Positions 25,992 to 36,282 of a stretch of 64,000 bases of DNA are shown one piece after another (position 1 is the first letter of the stretch; each line of letters begins with the position of its first letter). The position numbers and the translations under genes were made by a program. The stretch lies in assembly GCF_001942625.1 (NCBI RefSeq), contig NZ_MLCL01000089.1:124001-188000 (forward strand), in the 5' to 3' direction. Under the pieces are notes generated by a model, which made no database searches, was not told the DNA's origin, and was given only the letters and a program-made list of their open reading frames with translations. The DNA is from Mycobacterium syngnathidarum. GTDB lineage: Bacteria; Actinomycetota; Actinomycetes; Mycobacteriales; Mycobacteriaceae.

Positions 25992-27328
25992 GCCGACTGA
26001 CCGCTTACCGACTCGGCCACCCGCACCGCGAGCAGCCGGGCCGTGTTCTCGTCGGCAGCCTCGACCATCACGCGAACCACCTGCTCAGTGCCCGAGGGCC
26101 GCAACAGGATTCGCCCGGTGTCGCCGAGTTCGGCCTCGGCCTGGGCCACCGCGGACTGCACGGACGGCGCCTGGGCCACCGCAGCCTTGTCGTCCACCTG
26201 GACGTTGATCAGAACCTGCGGCAGCGTTTGCATCGGTTCGGCCAGGGCGGCCAAGGTAGAACGGGTCTGCGCCATCCGTGACATCAGCCGCAGCCCGGTG
26301 ACAATGCCGTCCCCCGTGGTGCCCAAACCGGGCAACACGATGTGGCCGGACTGCTCACCGCCGAGCGAGAACTCGCCGGCCCGCAGCTCCTCCAGAACGT
26401 AGCGGTCCCCCACACCCGTGGTACGGACGTCGATCCCGGCCGCACGCATGGCCAGGTGCAATCCCAGATTGCTCATCACCGTGGCCACCAAGGTGTCCGA
26501 GGCCAACTCGCCGGCTTCCTGCATCGCCAGCGCCAACACGACCATGATCGCGTCGCCGTCGACGACCCGGCCTGCCGCATCCACCGCCAGGCAGCGATCG
26601 GCGTCGCCGTCGTGGGCCAGACCCAGGTCGGCGCCGTGCTCGACCACTGCGGCCTGCAGCACCTCCATATGGGTGGACCCGCAGCCGTCGTTGATGTTGA
26701 GCCCGTTGGGCTCGGCGTTGATCGCGATGACGTTGGCTCCAGCGGCCCGGTAGGCCTGTGGAGCGGCCGCGGACGCCGCACCGTTCGCGCAGTCCACGAC
26801 GACGGTCAGACCGTCCAGCCGGGTGGTGACGGCCTTGCCGACGTGGCGCAGGTAGCGGTCCAGCGCGTCGTCGGCGTCGAGGACCCGGCCGATGCCCGCG
26901 CCCGTCGGACGCAGCCCCGGACCGCCGTTCACCAGCTCCTCGATCCGGTCTTCGGCGGCGTCGTCGAGCTTGTGCCCGCCCGGACCGAAGATCTTGATGC
27001 CGTTGTCGGGCATCGGGTTGTGCGAGGCCGAGATCATCACGCCGAAATCGGCGTCGTAAGCACTCGTCAGGTAGGCCACCGCCGGGGTCGGCAGGACGCC
27101 GACCCGCAGGACGTCGACCCCTTCACTGGCGATGCCGGCCAGCATCGCTGCCACCAGCATCTCGCCGCTGGCCCGTGGATCCCGGCCCACCAGGGCGAGC
27201 CGACGGCCACTGCCCGTGGAATTGCCGAGACGCCGTGCTGCCGCCGAACCGAGTGCAACTGCCAGTTCAGCAGTCAGATCGCGATTGGCGACTCCGCGCA
27301 CCCCGTCGGTGCCGAACAGTCGACCCAT
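25988..27328 (-). CDS. glmM: Phosphoglucosamine mutase
   Basis: A 446-residue alpha-D-phosphohexomutase. The phosphoserine loop is ISASHNP (about residue 101), the metal loop DGDADR, and the sugar loop GGEQSGH; the C-terminal phosphate loop is [14 protein letters not shown]. It turns glucosamine-6-phosphate, the GlmS product, into glucosamine-1-phosphate. The ATG at 27328 (MGRLFGTDG) is the family start and replaces a longer frame to 27418. The stop codon lies inside the repeated 24-bp element at 25968-25991. Confidence 0.97.
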   Translation of the reverse strand: MGRLFGTDGVRGVANRDLTAELAVALGSAAARRLGNSTGSGRRLALVGRDPRASGEMLVAAMLAGIASEGVDVLRVGVLPTPAVAYLTSAYDADFGVMISASHNPMPDNGIKIFGPGGHKLDDAAEDRIEELVNGGPGLRPTGAGIGRVLDADDALDRYLRHVGKAVTTRLDGLTVVVDCANGAASAAAPQAYRAAGANVIAINAEPNGLNINDGCGSTHMEVLQAAVVEHGADLGLAHDGDADRCLAVDAAGRVVDGDAIMVVLALAMQEAGELASDTLVATVMSNLGLHLAMRAAGIDVRTTGVGDRYVLEELRAGEFSLGGEQSGHIVLPGLGTTGDGIVTGLRLMSRMAQTRSTLAALAEPMQTLPQVLINVQVDDKAAVAQAPSVQSAVAQAEAELGDTGRILLRPSGTEQVVRVMVEAADENTARLLAVRVAESVSGQSA

Positions 27329-27468
27329 GCCCTTAAACTTCTCATAATTGGCTGCCTGAAACACAACCGACGAGGTCAGCGTCCATCCCGCGGCCAGATC
27401 GATACCCGCTCGTGACACCGAATCCCCGCCCGCGGTTGCACTCGCGGGCGGGGATCAGTGAGAAATCG

Positions 27469-27882
27469 CTAGCTGCCGTCAGCGCTTCCCGGCGCCTCCG
27501 TGGCAGGGGTCATGGTCGGAGCCGGGCTGTGCGGTGTCATGCCCTGCGAGGCGCTACCCGGCCGCTCCGTGGGGCCGTTCTGGCTGAACGAGATGGTCCC
27601 GAGGTTGTTGGTGCAGACCACGTGGTCGGTGCCGTTCGTGTCGACCCCCTGAACGGCGGTGGTCAGCGATGCGGTGTCGGTGTTCTCGCACACCCCCGCC
27701 GCGATCTGGGCGGCCGCGGCGTCCTCGACGTTCTCCAGGACCGAGACATTGCCGAGCGTGAGATTCACCTTGCCGTCGCCGACCGTGTCGGGCACCGCAT
27801 GGGCGATTCCCAGGCCGACGGTAAACAGCAGTGACCCGCCGAGCATCGCGCCCGCAGTCGCCGTCTTCACGAAGTTCCCCAC
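27469..27882 (-). CDS. Small secreted protein, unknown function
   Basis: A 137-residue protein. The start is GTG 27882 (MGNFVKTATAGAML), with GGAAGGAG a few bases upstream; longer frames to 28281 lack this. A signal peptide runs to AHA-VP near residue 29. The mature part has two cysteines (GVCENTD and VVCTNN) spaced for one disulfide and a Pro/Thr/Ser-rich tail. It lies between rpsI and glmM, about 330 bp beyond the rpsI stop, and is probably transcribed on its own. No family is recognised. Confidence 0.72.
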   Translation of the reverse strand: MGNFVKTATAGAMLGGSLLFTVGLGIAHAVPDTVGDGKVNLTLGNVSVLENVEDAAAAQIAAGVCENTDTASLTTAVQGVDTNGTDHVVCTNNLGTISFSQNGPTERPGSASQGMTPHSPAPTMTPATEAPGSADGS

Positions 27883-28213
27883 AATTACTCCTTCCGATGA
27901 GAAAGCGGCACCCGGCCCCCCCGACGTCGACACGACGTCTACCGGTGGCAGGAAGGTCCTGCGGGCACAACTCTGCTGACACAAAGCGGCCCCGCCTCTC
28001 CGGGCAGTGGGCTTCCACGCGATCGCGAAGCTCAAACCTCGAATCCGCAGAAAAGTTGGGGAAGGAAAGCGCCGGTTTCTCCCGCAGGGTCGTCGAAACC
28101 GAGCGTGAACAGCCCCGACGTAGAAACCGATGCAAGTTTCGGGGCCCAAAACAAACCCGCCGGGTGTGTACGCGACACACCCGGCGGGTTCGTTCGGCCG
28201 TAACGGCGACAGA
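27883..28213. other. rpsI-to-secreted-protein intergenic region
   Basis: A 331-bp gap. Close to rpsI there is an inverted repeat, ACCCGCCGGGTGTG (28156-28169) followed by CACACCCGGCGGGT (28177-28190): 14-bp perfect arms with a 7-bp loop, a strong candidate terminator for the rplM-rpsI operon. The rest would hold the promoter of the secreted-protein gene. No further ORF is convincing. Confidence 0.55.
28156..28190 (-). terminator. Terminator hairpin of the rplM-rpsI operon
   Basis: A 14-bp perfect GC-rich inverted repeat with a 7-bp loop, located 24 bp after the rpsI stop on the coding strand. No long T tract follows, which is common for mycobacterial terminators. Confidence 0.7.
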
Positions 28214-28698
<485 letters not shown>

Positions 28699-28702
<4 letters not shown>

Positions 28703-29142
28703 TGGGCCACCTGCTTGATCTCGTACGGAACCGGCTGCTGCGCGGCATGCGGATGATCCGGGCCGGCGTAGACCTTGAGCTTCTTCTGGATCTGCCGACC
28801 GAGCTTGGTGTGGGGCAGCATGCCGAGGATCGCGTTTTCGACGACGCGGGTCGGGTGCTTCTCCAGCAGCTGACCGATGGTGCGCTTGCGCAGACCGCCC
28901 GGGTAACCCGAGTGGCTGTAAGCGAACTTCTTGGTGAGCTTGTCGCCGCTGACGGCGATCTTCTCGGCGTTGATGACGATGACGAAATCGCCACCATCGA
29001 CATTGGGCGTGAATGTCGGCTTGTGCTTGCCGCGCAGCAGCTTCGCTGCTTCGACGGCGAGCCGGCCGAGCACCACGTCTTGGGCGTCGATGACGTACCA
29101 CTGGCGCGTGGTGTCACCCGCCTTCGGCGTGTACGTAGGCAC
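28699..29142 (-). CDS. rplM: Ribosomal protein L13 (uL13)
   Basis: A 147-residue uL13 with [27 protein letters not shown] and YSGYPGGL-like segments ([14 protein letters not shown]). It is an early-assembly 50S protein. It is the first gene of the rplM-rpsI operon, overlapping rpsI by 4 nt. Confidence 0.97.
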
Positions 29143-29332
29143 AGCGCTTACCTCTTATTCTCGGGTTTCGGGTGCCGGTCAGGTGAGTGTGCTACCGCAT
29201 CCCGGCGACCGACGTTGACCCGGGACCCGCTTGCCCCACAAAAGGCAGCGCACACCAACGGAGCAGCTTACCGGTGCGCGTCCGTGCAGGTCAAAACGCG
29301 GCTTGTCGGCCTTGTCAGCACCTGGCGTCGGC

Positions 29333-30619
29333 CTACGAGACCGAGTCCTGCTGGTCGGACACCACACTGCCGTCGGCACGGTGCAGCGGTCCTTCCTTAC
29401 CGCTGGGCTCGATGTAGCCCTCGGTCGCGCACTCGTACGACTCATCCTGCTTCTTCTTCGGATCGATGAACATCGGATTGACCAGCCAGCGACCGTCGGC
29501 GTTGTCGTAGGCCGTGCACATCAACTCGGTCTTGTTGCGGTTGAGCACCAGGCGCAGCGCCGTCGCGTCGGTCAGGAACGTGACATCGGTGTCGGAGTCC
29601 CCGGCGGCGAACGCCGCGCGCTCGGCTTCGGACTGCTGCTCGAACGCAGCAGACCCCGTGACGCCGAAGACGTCCTCGTTGACCCGGCACCGCTTGCCCT
29701 CGATGTACGGGATGGCTGTCTCGCCGCCGCACGGCACCAGCTTGGATGTCAGGACATCGCCGTCACGCTCGGTGCGCACACCCATCACCTTGTCCGGGGT
29801 GAAACCGAGCTCGGCCGCCCACACCCGCACCACCGGCTCCGCCGACGCGGAGATGATGCGCACGTCGAAACCGTTGGCGCGCAACGTTTCCACCAGATCG
29901 CGCATCTGCGGGTAGTACCGCACCCAGCCGGTCTCGTCACCGCTGCCGACCTTCTGCTCGGTGCCCTCGGGCGCTGCGAGATTCTCCTTGCGCGCCGCCT
30001 CGACAAAACCCGTCAGCTCCGATTCGGGCCAGCCGGCCAGCATCTGCGCCGCCCACGCGTACGACGGCTCGAACCGGCGAGCGTTGAACCCGGCGAAAGC
30101 CGGCTCGTCGGCCCGCGTCTCTGCGTCGGTGTAGACCGACACCAGTTCATCGGCGCAGCCCAGGTCGGTATCGGTCGGCATCGGCCGGCCGGGCTCGGCC
30201 GCAGCGCACGCCTTTGACAGCGCGGCTGCCGCCTGCGGGGTGAGATAGGGGCTGGTGGTGGACCAGTCACCGCCGGCAGGCGCCCGCAGCTTGCCGTTGC
30301 GCACCATCCAGAAGAACGTGGCATCGCCGATGTCGTTCTTGACCACGGTGTTGTCCCAGTCGAACAGCGCCAGCGGCGCACCGTCGGTGGCCGAGCCGGT
30401 GGCCCCGCAGGTGCCCAACTCCGCGAGCATGGCGTCGATGCGGTCCCGGTTGTCGCCGTACCAGCCGGGGTTCTCGGCCAGGGTTCGGCAGTCGGCGGCC
30501 GGGGTCGCCGAAGCCTTCTCGGAGGTGTCCGACGGCTGCGGCGACTCGGCCCCGCACCCGGAAATGCTCAACGCGGTTACCGCGGCGACGAGAAGGGACA
30601 GCGGTGCGCGTGCGGGCAT
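29333..30619 (-). CDS. Lipoprotein HAD phosphatase, phosphorylcholine-phosphatase-like
   Basis: A 428-residue exported protein. The lipobox LSISGC gives an acylated Cys22. HAD motif I is FDWDNT (Asp87, Asp89), and motif II is in VRIISASAEPVV. The DxDNT signature and size resemble PchP/PHOSPHO1-type phosphatases that act on phosphocholine or phosphoethanolamine. It lies 11 bp after eutC with AGGAG in the gap, so it is probably the last gene of the ethanolamine operon. Freeing ethanolamine from phosphoethanolamine outside the membrane is the inferred role. Family membership is fairly sure, the substrate is not. Confidence 0.8.
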   Translation of the reverse strand: MPARAPLSLLVAAVTALSISGCGAESPQPSDTSEKASATPAADCRTLAENPGWYGDNRDRIDAMLAELGTCGATGSATDGAPLALFDWDNTVVKNDIGDATFFWMVRNGKLRAPAGGDWSTTSPYLTPQAAAALSKACAAAEPGRPMPTDTDLGCADELVSVYTDAETRADEPAFAGFNARRFEPSYAWAAQMLAGWPESELTGFVEAARKENLAAPEGTEQKVGSGDETGWVRYYPQMRDLVETLRANGFDVRIISASAEPVVRVWAAELGFTPDKVMGVRTERDGDVLTSKLVPCGGETAIPYIEGKRCRVNEDVFGVTGSAAFEQQSEAERAAFAAGDSDTDVTFLTDATALRLVLNRNKTELMCTAYDNADGRWLVNPMFIDPKKKQDESYECATEGYIEPSGKEGPLHRADGSVVSDQQDSVS

Positions 30620-30630
30620 CAGGGCTCCTG

Positions 30631-31404
30631 TCAGGTGAGTTCGGCGATGGTCGGATTGGTGAGCGCCGAGGTACGGGAGGTGTCTTTCAGGTCAACGCCG
30701 GAGCGACCCAGCGCCAGCGCCCCGTCGACCAATCCGGCTGCCACCCGCGCGGCTTCGGCGTAGCCGAGCCCGTCGGGCGGATGGATGTTGGAGATGCAGT
30801 TGCGGTCGGCGTCGGTGCGGCCGGGCATCGGCAAGTGGGTGAGGTAGATGCCGAGGCTGTCGGCGACGCTCAGACCGGGCCGCTCCCCGATGATCACGAG
30901 CACCGTCCGCATGTGGGCCTGGGCTGCTATGTGATCCCCGAGCGCGACCCGGGCCTGCGTCGCGATCACCGGCGGCGCCAGGGAGTAGCGGTCCTGTAAC
31001 TGGGCCACCAGTGCCTTCAGCAGCGTGGCCCCGTGGCGGTCCAGCGCGGTCGGCGACAGCCCGTCGGCGAGCACGAAGCCGATGTCGGCCGGGGTGTCGG
31101 GCACCTGCATGCCGTCGGCGGGTTCGCGGCCCAGATCCGGGCGACGCAGGTACTCGTCGCGTGAGGCGGCGCGGCTGGTGACCACCGCCGGCTCACCGAT
31201 GCCGACGGTACGGACAGCCGTCACCAGTTGGTCGGTGTCCAACGGCACGTGCACGGCGTCGCGTGCAGCAGCGTGCGCCGCGGCCAGTTCCAGCACCCGG
31301 CGGGTGGGCAGCGCGGTTCCGGCCCGCCCCAGCCCGATCCTGGCCTGCGTCGTCTTGCGCAGTTCATCCCAAAACTCTTGAACTGCAACCTCGTTCGCGC
31401 TCAT
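30631..31404 (-). CDS. eutC: Ethanolamine ammonia-lyase small subunit
   Basis: A 257-residue EutC with DGLSPTALDRHG, VIIGERPGLSVADSLGIYLTH and RNCISNIHPPDGL, all family signatures. With EutB it forms the adenosylcobalamin-dependent lyase that splits ethanolamine into acetaldehyde and ammonia. The start ATG at 31404 overlaps the eutB stop as ATGA, ruling out the longer frame. Confidence 0.96.
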   Translation of the reverse strand: MSANEVAVQEFWDELRKTTQARIGLGRAGTALPTRRVLELAAAHAAARDAVHVPLDTDQLVTAVRTVGIGEPAVVTSRAASRDEYLRRPDLGREPADGMQVPDTPADIGFVLADGLSPTALDRHGATLLKALVAQLQDRYSLAPPVIATQARVALGDHIAAQAHMRTVLVIIGERPGLSVADSLGIYLTHLPMPGRTDADRNCISNIHPPDGLGYAEAARVAAGLVDGALALGRSGVDLKDTSRTSALTNPTIAELT

Positions 31405-32816
31405 GACGGCTCCGCGGAGGTCAGCGATCGCAGCACCGAACGCTCCAGGTCGAACGGGGTGAGCTTGCCGGAGTCGTCGACCATGCCGACGCTGCGCAGC
31501 CACGCCTCGAACTCGGCGGCCGGTCGCAGCCCGAGCGTGCGCCGGGTGGTCAGCACGTCGTGAAACGACAGGCTCTGATAGCCGAGCATGACGTCATCGG
31601 CGCCTGGCACGGTGATGACGAAGGCCACTCCCGCCGCGGCCAACAAGGTCAACAGGTTGTCCATGTCGTTCTGGTCGGCCTCGGCGTGGTTGGTGTAGCA
31701 GACATCCACCCCCATCGGCAGGCCGAGCAGCTTGCCGCAGAAGTGGTCTTCGAGACCGGCCCGGATGATCTGCTTGCCGTCGTAGAGGTACTCCGGCCCG
31801 ATGAACCCGACGACCGTGTTGACCAGCAACGGCTGCAGGTCGCGGGCCACCGCGTAGGCCCGGGCCTCCAGGGTCTGCTGATCCACCGGCTTGCCGCCGA
31901 CCCCGAGGTGCGCACCGGAGCTGAGCACCGAGCCCTGCCCGGTCTCCAGGTACATGACGTTGTCGCCGACGGTGCCGCGGCGCAGGCTGCGCGCCGCTTC
32001 GTTGCCCTCGCGCAGCAGTTGCAGGTTCACCCCGAATGCGGAGTTGGCTCCCTCGGTGCCCGCGACGGACTGGAACATCAGGTCCACCGGCGCCCCGGCC
32101 TCGACCAGCCCGATCGTGGTGGTGACATGCGACAGCACACAGGACTGGGCGGGGATGTCGTAGCGGGTGCGGATCGAATCGAGCAGGTACAGCAGGTCGG
32201 CGGTGGCCTGCGGCGAGTCGGTGGCCGGGTTGATCCCGATCACCGCGTCACCACAGCCCAGCAGCAGCCCGTCCAGCACCGCCGCCGCGATCCCGCGCGG
32301 GTCGTCGGTGGGATGGTTGGGCTGCAGCCGGGTGGCCAGGGTGCCGCGGGCGCCGACGGTGGTCCGGAACGCCGCAGTCACCTCCGCGGCGGCCGCCACC
32401 GCGATCAGATCCTGGTTGCGCATGATCTTGCTGACCGCCGCAACCATTTCCGGGGTCAGCCCCGGGGAGACGGCGGCCAGCCGCTCGGGGCTGTGATCAT
32501 GGGCCGCGGTGTCCATCAGCCAGTCCCGCAGCCCGCCGACGGTCAGGTGTGAGATCTCCGAAAAGGCTTGGCGATCATGGCTGTCCATGATCAGCCGGGT
32601 CACCTCGTCGGTGTCGTACGGCACCAGCTCCTCGTTGAGGAAGACCTCCAACGGCAGGTCGGCGAGCACCCAGGCGGCCGCAGCGCGCTCACCGTCGTGC
32701 TCGGCCGCGCAGCCGGCGAGTTGATCGCCGGAGCGCAGCGGGGTGGCCTTGGCCATCACCTCGACCAGACCGTCGAAGCTGTAGTTCACCCCCGAGACCT
32801 GCTGGTGGTACTTCAT
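31401..32816 (-). CDS. eutB: Ethanolamine ammonia-lyase large subunit
   Basis: A 471-residue EutB TIM barrel, the catalytic and B12-binding partner of EutC. It shows GLLLGCGDAVIGINPATDS, FQSVAGTEGANSAFG and GLPMGVDVCYTNHAEADQND. The start overlaps the permease stop as ATGA, and the stop overlaps the eutC start. No microcompartment shell genes occur nearby, as expected for actinobacterial cytosolic ethanolamine use. Confidence 0.96.
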   Translation of the reverse strand: MKYHQQVSGVNYSFDGLVEVMAKATPLRSGDQLAGCAAEHDGERAAAAWVLADLPLEVFLNEELVPYDTDEVTRLIMDSHDRQAFSEISHLTVGGLRDWLMDTAAHDHSPERLAAVSPGLTPEMVAAVSKIMRNQDLIAVAAAAEVTAAFRTTVGARGTLATRLQPNHPTDDPRGIAAAVLDGLLLGCGDAVIGINPATDSPQATADLLYLLDSIRTRYDIPAQSCVLSHVTTTIGLVEAGAPVDLMFQSVAGTEGANSAFGVNLQLLREGNEAARSLRRGTVGDNVMYLETGQGSVLSSGAHLGVGGKPVDQQTLEARAYAVARDLQPLLVNTVVGFIGPEYLYDGKQIIRAGLEDHFCGKLLGLPMGVDVCYTNHAEADQNDMDNLLTLLAAAGVAFVITVPGADDVMLGYQSLSFHDVLTTRRTLGLRPAAEFEAWLRSVGMVDDSGKLTPFDLERSVLRSLTSAEPS

Positions 32817-34228
32817 TTCAGGTCACTCTCCGCCTCCGCGAGCATCGCAAACTCTTCGTCGGGCGAGTTGGCCACCAGGCGGTGGCGGCTGTAGAACGCG
32901 AAGTACAGCATGAATGCGCAGAACACAGCCAGGCAGAGACCCGCGGCCACCGGGCTGACCACGAAGGTCGCGATCACCGCCACGACCGCGATGACCAGGG
33001 CGAAGCCCGTGGTGACGATGCCGCCCGGGGTGCGGTACGGGCGCGGCATGTTGGGCTCGCGCACCCGCAGGGTGATGTGGCTGACCATCATCAGCACGTA
33101 GCTCAACGCCGCGCCGAACACCGCCATGTTCAGGATCAGGTCGCCCTGTCCGGTCAGCGACAGCAGGAACGCGACGACACCCGGGACGATCAAGGCGAGC
33201 GTCGGGGCCTTGCGCTTGTTGGTCACCGACAGCGAGGTGGGCAGGTAGCCGGCCCGCGACAGCGCGAACGTCTGCCGCGAGTAGGCGTAGATGATCGAGA
33301 AGAAGCTCGCGATCAGCCCGAACAGGCCGATGTAATTGACCGCCTTGGCGGCAAACCCGCCACCGCCGAGGGCCTGCACCAGCGGATCGTCGACGGTCGA
33401 CATCGCGTCTGCGCCACCGGCTCCCGTGGTCAGGAACAGCACTGCGACGCAGGTGATGATCAGGACCGTCATGGCGGCGATGATGCCGCGGGGCACGTTG
33501 CGCTCAGGGTTGGCGGTCTCCTCGGCGGCCAGCGGCACACCCTCGACGGCCAGGAAGAACCAGATGGCGAACGGGATGGCAGCCCAGATGCCCAGGTATC
33601 CGTGGGGCAGGAAGCTGCTCGCGCCTGCGGCCGCGGCGTCGGGGGCGATGTCGGTCAGGTTGGCGACGTCGAAGCTTCCGATGGCGCTCACGGCGAAGAT
33701 GACCAGACCCAGCAGGGCGATGGCGGTGATGACGAACATCAGCCGCAGTGCCTCACCGACACCGGCGAGGTGGATGCCGATGAAGATGACGAAGGCCGCC
33801 AGGTAGATCCACCAGCCCTTGTGGATGCCGAACAGGCCGAGCGACTCGATATAGCCGCCGATGAAGGTGGCGATGGCCGCGGGCGCGATCGAGTATTCGA
33901 TCAGGATCGCGGTGCCGGTGGCGAAACCGCCCCACGGCCCGAGGGCACGGCGGGCGAAGGTGTAGCCGCCGCCGGCCGCGGGCAGCGCCGAGGACAGTTC
34001 GGCCAGGCCCAGCACCATGCAGAAGTACATGGTGGCGATGACCACCACCGCGATCAGCAGCCCGCCGAAGCCGCCGTGGGCGAGGCCGAAGTTCCAGCCC
34101 GAGAAATCGCCGGAGATCACGTAACTCACGCCGAGGCCGGCCAACAGCAGCCATCCGGCGCTTCCGGATTTGAGCTGACGTTTGTTCAGATAGTCAGCAC
34201 TCTCCAGGTGTTCGTCCACACCCGCCAT
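32813..34228 (-). CDS. eat: Ethanolamine permease (APC family)
   Basis: A 471-residue amino-acid/polyamine/organocation transporter with about 12 helices. GVSYVISGDFSGWNFGLAHGGFGG in helix 1 is the ethanolamine-permease type. It is the first gene of the eat-eutB-eutC-phosphatase run, with 4-nt overlaps to eutB. The ATG at 34228 follows AAGGAG; the upstream in-frame codons are part of the leader. Confidence 0.93.
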   Translation of the reverse strand: MAGVDEHLESADYLNKRQLKSGSAGWLLLAGLGVSYVISGDFSGWNFGLAHGGFGGLLIAVVVIATMYFCMVLGLAELSSALPAAGGGYTFARRALGPWGGFATGTAILIEYSIAPAAIATFIGGYIESLGLFGIHKGWWIYLAAFVIFIGIHLAGVGEALRLMFVITAIALLGLVIFAVSAIGSFDVANLTDIAPDAAAAGASSFLPHGYLGIWAAIPFAIWFFLAVEGVPLAAEETANPERNVPRGIIAAMTVLIITCVAVLFLTTGAGGADAMSTVDDPLVQALGGGGFAAKAVNYIGLFGLIASFFSIIYAYSRQTFALSRAGYLPTSLSVTNKRKAPTLALIVPGVVAFLLSLTGQGDLILNMAVFGAALSYVLMMVSHITLRVREPNMPRPYRTPGGIVTTGFALVIAVVAVIATFVVSPVAAGLCLAVFCAFMLYFAFYSRHRLVANSPDEEFAMLAEAESDLK

Positions 34229-34642
34229 TTCAAACTCCTTCATTGACAAAGCTGTTCGCATGTAGGTCCGGCTTCGTGCAGCCTGACCGGTCACCCGTCG
34301 ACACGACGTTAAAGGTAGGTTTCTCAACCTTTGACTAGATGAGTATCACCCTCCGCCACCACTCTGTCCACCCCAACGGGAAACTGGTGCGAGCGAGCGA
34401 AGACACCTTGGCTATAGACTGCGCCACAAGCGATTTCGCTCCACCACATTGATCGAGACACCGGCGGACACAGCGAAGCCGCCGTCGGATGGCCGACGGC
34501 TTCTGCCGTATTCAGTTGTTCCACAACAGGTACCGCGAGTGTGGAGCCGTTGCGGGCGTGCGGGTCAGATGCCGCAACAGCTCCACACTCGACGGTGGTT
34601 CAGGGGGCTACTGGGCTTGTCGGTTCCTCGCGCAAGCGCTCG
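34229..34642. promoter_or_regulatory. eat-exaC intergenic region, promoter of the ethanolamine operon
   Basis: A 414-bp gap with no convincing gene. The 9-mer TAAAGGTAG (34310-34318) also occurs upstream of exaC (36208-36216). Read on the coding strand it gives TACCTT, which fits the mycobacterial -10 rule TAnnnT. AAAGGT and ACCTTT (34311-34332) form a 6-bp inverted repeat around it. The stop-linked repeat lies at the exaC end. No cobalamin-riboswitch box was seen. Confidence 0.45.
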
Positions 34643-34646
34643 TCAG
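34623..34646. repeat. Stop-codon-linked 24-bp repeat, copy 2
   Basis: Matches 25968-25991 at 23 of 24 positions, and like it contains the TGA stop of the minus-strand gene that ends here (exaC, 34645-34643). The single difference is A for G in the middle of the element. Confidence 0.6.
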
Positions 34647-36166
34647 AAAAAGCCCTGCGCCTTGTTGGCGTAGCTCACCAGCAGGTTCTTGGTCTGCTGG
34701 TAGTGATCGAGCATCATCTTGTGGTTTTCCCGGCCGATGCCGGACTGCTTGTAGCCACCGAACGCCGCGTGCGCGGGGTAGGCGTGGTAGCAGTTGGTCC
34801 ACACTCGCCCGGCCTTGATGTCGCGGCCCGCGCGGTAGGCGGTGTTGCCGTTGCGGCTCCACACACCGGCGCCCAGACCGTAGAGGGTGTCGTTGGCGAT
34901 CGAGATGGCGTCGTCGTAATCGGTGAACGAGGTCACCGCCACCACGGGGCCGAAGATCTCCTCCTGGAACAGCCGCATCTTGTTGTGCCCGGTGAAGATC
35001 GTCGGCGCCACGTAGAAGCCGCCGCCCAGATCGCCACCGAGATCGGCCCGCTCACCACCGGTGATCAGTTGAGCACCTTCGGTTTTCCCGATCTCGATGT
35101 AGGACAGGATCTTCTCCAGCTGATCGTTGGAGGCCTGCGCACCGATCATCGTCTCGGTGTCCAACGGGTCCCCCTGCCGCACGGCCTTGGTGCGGATGGC
35201 GGCCAGTTCGAGGAACTCGTCGTAGATGTCGGCCTGGATCAGCGACCGTGACGGGCAGGTGCACACCTCACCCTGGTTCAGGGCGAACATGGTGAACCCT
35301 TCCAGGGCCTTGTCCTGGAAGTCGTCGGCGGCGGCCAGCACATCGGAGAAGAAGATGTTGGGGCTCTTGCCACCCAACTCGAGCGTCACCGGGATCAGGT
35401 TCTGGCTGGCGTACTGCATGATCAGCCGGCCCGTGGTGGTCTCACCGGTGAAGGCGATCTTGGCGATCCGGTTGCTCGAGGCCAACGGCTTGCCGCACTC
35501 GACACCGAACCCGTTGACCACGTTGACCACACCGGCGGGCAGCAGGTCACCGATCAGCGACATCAGGTAGAGCACCGAAACCGGGGTCTGCTCAGCAGGT
35601 TTGAGGACCACGGCGTTGCCGGCGGCCAGTGCCGGGGCCAGCTTCCACACCGCCATCAGGATCGGGAAGTTCCAGGGGATGATCTGGCCGACGACACCGA
35701 GTGGCTCATGGAAGTGGTAGGCGACGGTGTCCTCGTCGATCTGCGAGAGCGAGCCCTCCTGAGCGCGCAGCACGCCGGCGAAATACCGGAAGTGATCGAC
35801 CGCCAGCGGAATGTCGGCATTCAGCGTCTCGCGGATCGGCTTGCCGTTGTCCCACGACTCGGCCAGCGCGACGGATTCGAGGTTCTCCTCGATCCGGTCG
35901 GCGATCTTGTTGAGGATGACGGCCCGCTCGGCCGGCGAGGTCTTACCCCAGGCCGGAGCGGCCGCGTGGGCCGCGTCCAGCGCCTTTTCGACGTCAGCCT
36001 CGGTGGAGCGGGCCACCTCGCAGAACACCTGGCCGGTAACCGGCGTCGGGTTCTCGAAGTAGCGCCCCTCGGCGGGAGCCACCCACTCGCCACCGATGTA
36101 GTTGTCGTAGCGGGCCTCGAACGACATCAGGGCGCCTTCGGCACCCGGACGTGCATAAACAGTCAT
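34643..36166 (-). CDS. exaC: Acetaldehyde dehydrogenase (ExaC/AldA type)
   Basis: A 507-residue NAD-dependent aldehyde dehydrogenase with [17 protein letters not shown], the catalytic Glu in LELGGKSP and the catalytic Cys in [11 protein letters not shown]. This double-Cys form is typical of ExaC-like acetaldehyde dehydrogenases. It would oxidise the acetaldehyde made by EutBC. The ATG at 36166 has GGAGAT upstream. It lies between the GAF regulator and the eat-eut operon on the same strand. Confidence 0.94.
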   Translation of the reverse strand: MTVYARPGAEGALMSFEARYDNYIGGEWVAPAEGRYFENPTPVTGQVFCEVARSTEADVEKALDAAHAAAPAWGKTSPAERAVILNKIADRIEENLESVALAESWDNGKPIRETLNADIPLAVDHFRYFAGVLRAQEGSLSQIDEDTVAYHFHEPLGVVGQIIPWNFPILMAVWKLAPALAAGNAVVLKPAEQTPVSVLYLMSLIGDLLPAGVVNVVNGFGVECGKPLASSNRIAKIAFTGETTTGRLIMQYASQNLIPVTLELGGKSPNIFFSDVLAAADDFQDKALEGFTMFALNQGEVCTCPSRSLIQADIYDEFLELAAIRTKAVRQGDPLDTETMIGAQASNDQLEKILSYIEIGKTEGAQLITGGERADLGGDLGGGFYVAPTIFTGHNKMRLFQEEIFGPVVAVTSFTDYDDAISIANDTLYGLGAGVWSRNGNTAYRAGRDIKAGRVWTNCYHAYPAHAAFGGYKQSGIGRENHKMMLDHYQQTKNLLVSYANKAQGFF

Positions 36167-36207
36167 GGCAATCTCCTGCATCGGACACCAGATGTGTCGG
36201 TCGTCAC

Positions 36208-36216
36208 TAAAGGTAG
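36208..36216 (-). promoter_or_regulatory. Candidate exaC promoter motif shared with the eat operon
   Basis: TAAAGGTAG on the plus strand, TACCTT as a possible -10 on the coding strand, 42 bp before the exaC ATG. The same 9-mer precedes eat at 34310-34318. Shared control by the neighbouring GAF regulator is possible. Confidence 0.35.
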
Positions 36217-36282
36217 TCAGCAGTAGGTTGCAGCACAGTTGCACCGTTCGAAAGTGACGTTGCAGGCGGCCGGCCGGCCGGG

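Noticed and set aside
34324-34524. Minus-strand 66-codon frame in the eat-exaC gap
   Set aside because: No ribosome site, no similarity, and it overlaps the probable promoter motif of the ethanolamine operon.
34229-34642. Possible cobalamin riboswitch before the EutBC operon
   Set aside because: EutBC needs adenosylcobalamin, but no B12-box-like sequence or suitable stems were seen.
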